This document shows positions 6,523-8,528 of a DNA stretch of 8,528 nt, piece after piece (positions within the stretch are counted from its first letter, which is position 1; every line of letters starts with the position of its first letter). A program made the position numbers and the translations under genes. Where the stretch lies: NCBI GenBank assembly GCA_964582415.1, contig CAZOSF010000084.1, positions 1-8,528 on the forward strand, given 5' to 3'. The notes below the pieces were generated by a model. The model had not been told where the DNA came from and made no database searches. It was given only the letters and a program-made list of their open reading frames with translations. Source of the stretch: CAZOSF01 sp964582415. Its GTDB lineage: Bacteria; Bacteroidota; Bacteroidia; Flavobacteriales; Flavobacteriaceae.

Positions 6523-8145
6523 TTGAAAATACTCGATCGGTACATATTAGCCACCTACCTGAAGACGTTTATCAGCGTCTTCATTATTTTAATGTTCATC
6601 TTCGTCCTACAAACGATCTGGCTTTATATCTCCGAGCTGGCAGGAAGAGATTTGGACGTATGGATTATCTTAAAATTCCTTTGGTATGTGTCCCCTCGAT
6701 TGATTCCTTTGGTTTTGCCGCTCACCGTTTTGGTGACCTCTCTGATGGTCTTCGGAAGCTTTTCAGAGAAATACGAATTTGCCGCCATGAAATCGACCGG
6801 CATCTCCCTGCAACGCGCCATGCGAAGTTTGATGGTATTTATTGGTGCCCTCGCAGTCGTAGCTTTCTTATTTGCCAATAATATCATTCCCTATTCCGAA
6901 TATAAATGGCAAAACCTTAGACGGAACATCTCACAATTACGTCCGTCCATGGCTATTGTTGAAGGGCAGTTTAGCAGTATTGGTGATGACTTTAACATAA
7001 AGGTAGCAGAAAAGTCTGGTGATAGGGAACAATACTTGCGTGATATCATCATTCATAAGAAAAATCCGAAAAGTCCGAGTGAAAACACTACCGTTATCGT
7101 TGCAGAAACTGGTGAATTGGTAGGATCTGAAGATTCCAACACCCTCTCCTTGGTGCTTCGGAACGGGAATTATTATGAAGACATTCAGTTGGATAATGGG
7201 GTCAAGGAACGGATTAACAAACCGTTTGCTAAGAGCTATTTTGAAGAATACACCATCAACATCGATTTAACGGCCCTGAACGATACCGATATCGACAAAG
7301 AAAATGAGCTGGCCAATCACAATATGTATAAGATTAGTGAGCTCATCCCGGAAATCGAAAGACTTTCCGATGACTACTCTAAGGATATCCAATTATTTAC
7401 AGGAAACATGTATTTCAGAACAGGGATGACCCAATTTGCCGATTCCTTGTATACAGAAAAACGCACCCTTCAGCCAGGAAGCGATTTTATGGATTTGTTC
7501 GACCAAAAAGAACAAACCCTAATTCTTGCTACCGCAGTCGACAATGCCCGAAGTACTATCGATGCCCTAAATGGCAAAAAAGACAACTATAAAGTTCGGA
7601 CCAAATCTTTGAACAAACATGAGATGGCTTTACACAAGAAGTATGTTTTGGCTATTGCCTGTATCATTCTTTTCTTTGTGGGAGCTCCCTTAGGTGCCAT
7701 CATACGAAAAGGAGGAATGGGATTGCCCATGGTGGTGGCTATCGTGTTGTTCTTAGCCTATCATTTCATTGGCATATTTGCCGAAAATAGTGCAGAAGAT
7801 GGCACAATGAACCCTATTCTGGCGAGTTGGATCAGTACCATAATAATGCTTCCTTTAGGAGTTTGGCTTACCTATCGTGCTACAACCGATCAAGGAATAT
7901 TCGATTTGGACGCTTTCTTTCAGCGTTTCAAATTCTTGAATAAAAATAAAAATAAGGAGCCGGAAGAGTTGATACTCCTCACGCAGTCGGAAAAAGCCTA
8001 TGTTCTCTCCAGAACTCCACAGCAGCTATTGGAAATCTTGAATAATTTTGATGAATCGGAACATTCCCAAGAAGTCCGAAAAGCGGTAATTCGAGAATTG
8101 AAGAATAAGGGTTATGGACATGAAATCAAGTCTGAGGAAAAGTAA
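6523..8145 (+). CDS. LptF/LptG-family lipopolysaccharide export permease
   Basis: This is one of the two transmembrane subunits of the LptB2FG exporter, which extracts lipopolysaccharide from the inner membrane. Six helices are visible in the family 3+3 arrangement: about 13-36, 55-80, 100-122 and 373-396, 401-421, 433-452. The coupling-helix region SEKYEFAAMKSTGIS (81-95) carries E85, matching the conserved Glu that contacts LptB. A beta-rich periplasmic domain occupies about 125-250. The start is TTG at 6523: no in-frame ATG or GTG lies nearby upstream, the next Met is residue 24 inside the first helix, and the TTG gives the family-typical opening MKILDRYIL. At 540 residues it is much longer than E. 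coli LptF or LptG (about 360). The extra length is a polar, helical stretch at about 255-370 and an 88-residue cytoplasmic tail after helix 6. The opening LDRYI recalls LptG, but sequence alone does not settle LptF versus LptG. It belongs to the ftsK-lolA transcription unit. Confidence 0.92.
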   Translation: MKILDRYILATYLKTFISVFIILMFIFVLQTIWLYISELAGRDLDVWIILKFLWYVSPRLIPLVLPLTVLVTSLMVFGSFSEKYEFAAMKSTGISLQRAMRSLMVFIGALAVVAFLFANNIIPYSEYKWQNLRRNISQLRPSMAIVEGQFSSIGDDFNIKVAEKSGDREQYLRDIIIHKKNPKSPSENTTVIVAETGELVGSEDSNTLSLVLRNGNYYEDIQLDNGVKERINKPFAKSYFEEYTINIDLTALNDTDIDKENELANHNMYKISELIPEIERLSDDYSKDIQLFTGNMYFRTGMTQFADSLYTEKRTLQPGSDFMDLFDQKEQTLILATAVDNARSTIDALNGKKDNYKVRTKSLNKHEMALHKKYVLAIACIILFFVGAPLGAIIRKGGMGLPMVVAIVLFLAYHFIGIFAENSAEDGTMNPILASWISTIIMLPLGVWLTYRATTDQGIFDLDAFFQRFKFLNKNKNKEPEELILLTQSEKAYVLSRTPQQLLEILNNFDESEHSQEVRKAVIRELKNKGYGHEIKSEEK

Positions 8146-8186
8146 TCCCCAAACAATTTCCACCCTCCTATCCCACTTTGTTTCAC

Positions 8187-8194
8187 TATCTTTG
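8187..8194 (+). promoter_or_regulatory. -7 promoter box for ribB
   Basis: TATCTTTG, followed by C, is an exact match to the Bacteroidota -7 consensus TAnnTTTG. It ends 19 bases before the ribB ATG, so the leader would be about 15 bases. No good TTTG box lies at 17-23 bases upstream; TTTC (8157-8160) is 26 bases away and TTTG (8177-8180) is too close. The 68-base spacer after the permease gene has no terminator-like stem. Confidence 0.55.
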
Positions 8195-8213
8195 CCCTTG
8201 AAATTTAAAAACC

Positions 8214-8528
8214 ATGATCAGCACTGAAAACGGCACCATGATTCATTTGAATACGATAGAAGAAGCCATTGAAGACATCAAACAAGGAAAGGTTATCATC
8301 GTTGTAGATGATCAGGATAGAGAAAATGAAGGTGACTTTGTGGCGGCAGCCGAAAAGGTGACTCCGGAGATGATCAATTTTATGGCGACCCATGGACGCG
8401 GATTGATTTGTGCGCCACTTACCGAATCAAGATGTAAAGATTTGGACCTCAATCTGATGGTGGGGAACAATACCGATCCAATGGAAACAGCCTTTACGGT
8501 CTCTGTTGATCTAAAAGGAAATGGCGTT
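8214..8528 (+). CDS. ribB: 3,4-dihydroxy-2-butanone 4-phosphate synthase, N-terminal part (RibB or RibBA, truncated by window)
   Basis: The enzyme converts ribulose 5-phosphate to formate and 3,4-dihydroxy-2-butanone 4-phosphate, the four-carbon precursor of riboflavin. The first 105 residues are present and still open at the right edge. The signature is intact: VVDDQDRENEGDFV (30-43), which holds the acidic Mg2+ and substrate-binding residues, then FMATHGRGLICAPL (56-69), and NNTDPMETAFTVSV (85-98). In many Bacteroidota this domain is fused to GTP cyclohydrolase II (RibA) as RibBA of roughly 370-400 residues; whether that is so here lies outside the window. The ATG at 8214 is chosen because it follows an A-rich leader (TTTAAAAACC) at a sensible distance from the promoter; a second ATG at 8238 would drop eight residues. 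It is preceded by its own promoter and is not tightly coupled to the permease gene. Confidence 0.95.
   Translation, partial: MISTENGTMIHLNTIEEAIEDIKQGKVIIVVDDQDRENEGDFVAAAEKVTPEMINFMATHGRGLICAPLTESRCKDLDLNLMVGNNTDPMETAFTVSVDLKGNGV

Noticed and set aside
8146..8213. Possible FMN riboswitch ahead of ribB
   Set aside because: The spacer is only 68 bases and a -7 box lies 19 bases before the ATG, leaving no room for an FMN aptamer in the transcript.

Overview
This window looks like a piece of chromosome from a member of the Bacteroidota, most likely a flavobacterium. Four things point there: promoters with the Bacteroidota -7 motif TAnnTTTG, A-rich leaders without Shine-Dalgarno sequences, a secreted protein starting with the flavobacterial pattern SQVGIGTTTP...LDV...NKGLLIPRV, and the gene order tpx-dgkA-ftsK-lolA-lptF/G-ribB, which I recall as common in Flavobacteriia (not checked here). 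An NhaC-type Na+/H+ antiporter would suit a marine or saline habitat, but that is inference. No species can be named.

Layout. Bases 1-759 (minus strand) hold the 5' part of a secreted, phage-tail-fibre-like protein that runs off the left edge, with a well-formed promoter at 797-828. A 219-base divergent spacer follows, then nhaC (979-2463, plus). Next comes the pair tpx (thiol peroxidase, 2565-3062) and dgkA (small membrane lipid kinase, 3065-3427), only 2 bases apart. A clear promoter just upstream starts the next transcription unit: ftsK (3492-5876), lolA (5876-6517, overlapping ftsK by one base) and an LptF/LptG-family permease (6523-8145, TTG start). A separate promoter at 8187-8194 drives ribB or ribBA, which is cut off by the right edge.

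How the genes fit together. The central unit is a cell-envelope and division cluster. FtsK moves chromosome ends through the septum. LolA carries lipoproteins across the periplasm. The LptF/G protein is the transmembrane part of the lipopolysaccharide exporter. DgkA recycles a lipid alcohol or diacylglycerol by phosphorylation. Tpx removes peroxides, and RibB makes the four-carbon riboflavin precursor.

Apart from the tail-fibre-like gene at the left edge, the window is ordinary core genome. I see no CRISPR array, transposon, tRNA, rRNA or defence system, and nothing that supports a new biological system. The items worth a second look are the tail-fibre-like secreted protein, the enlarged LptF/G permease, the UdpK-like character of DgkA, and two start sites (nhaC, ftsK) that longest-ORF gene calling would get wrong.
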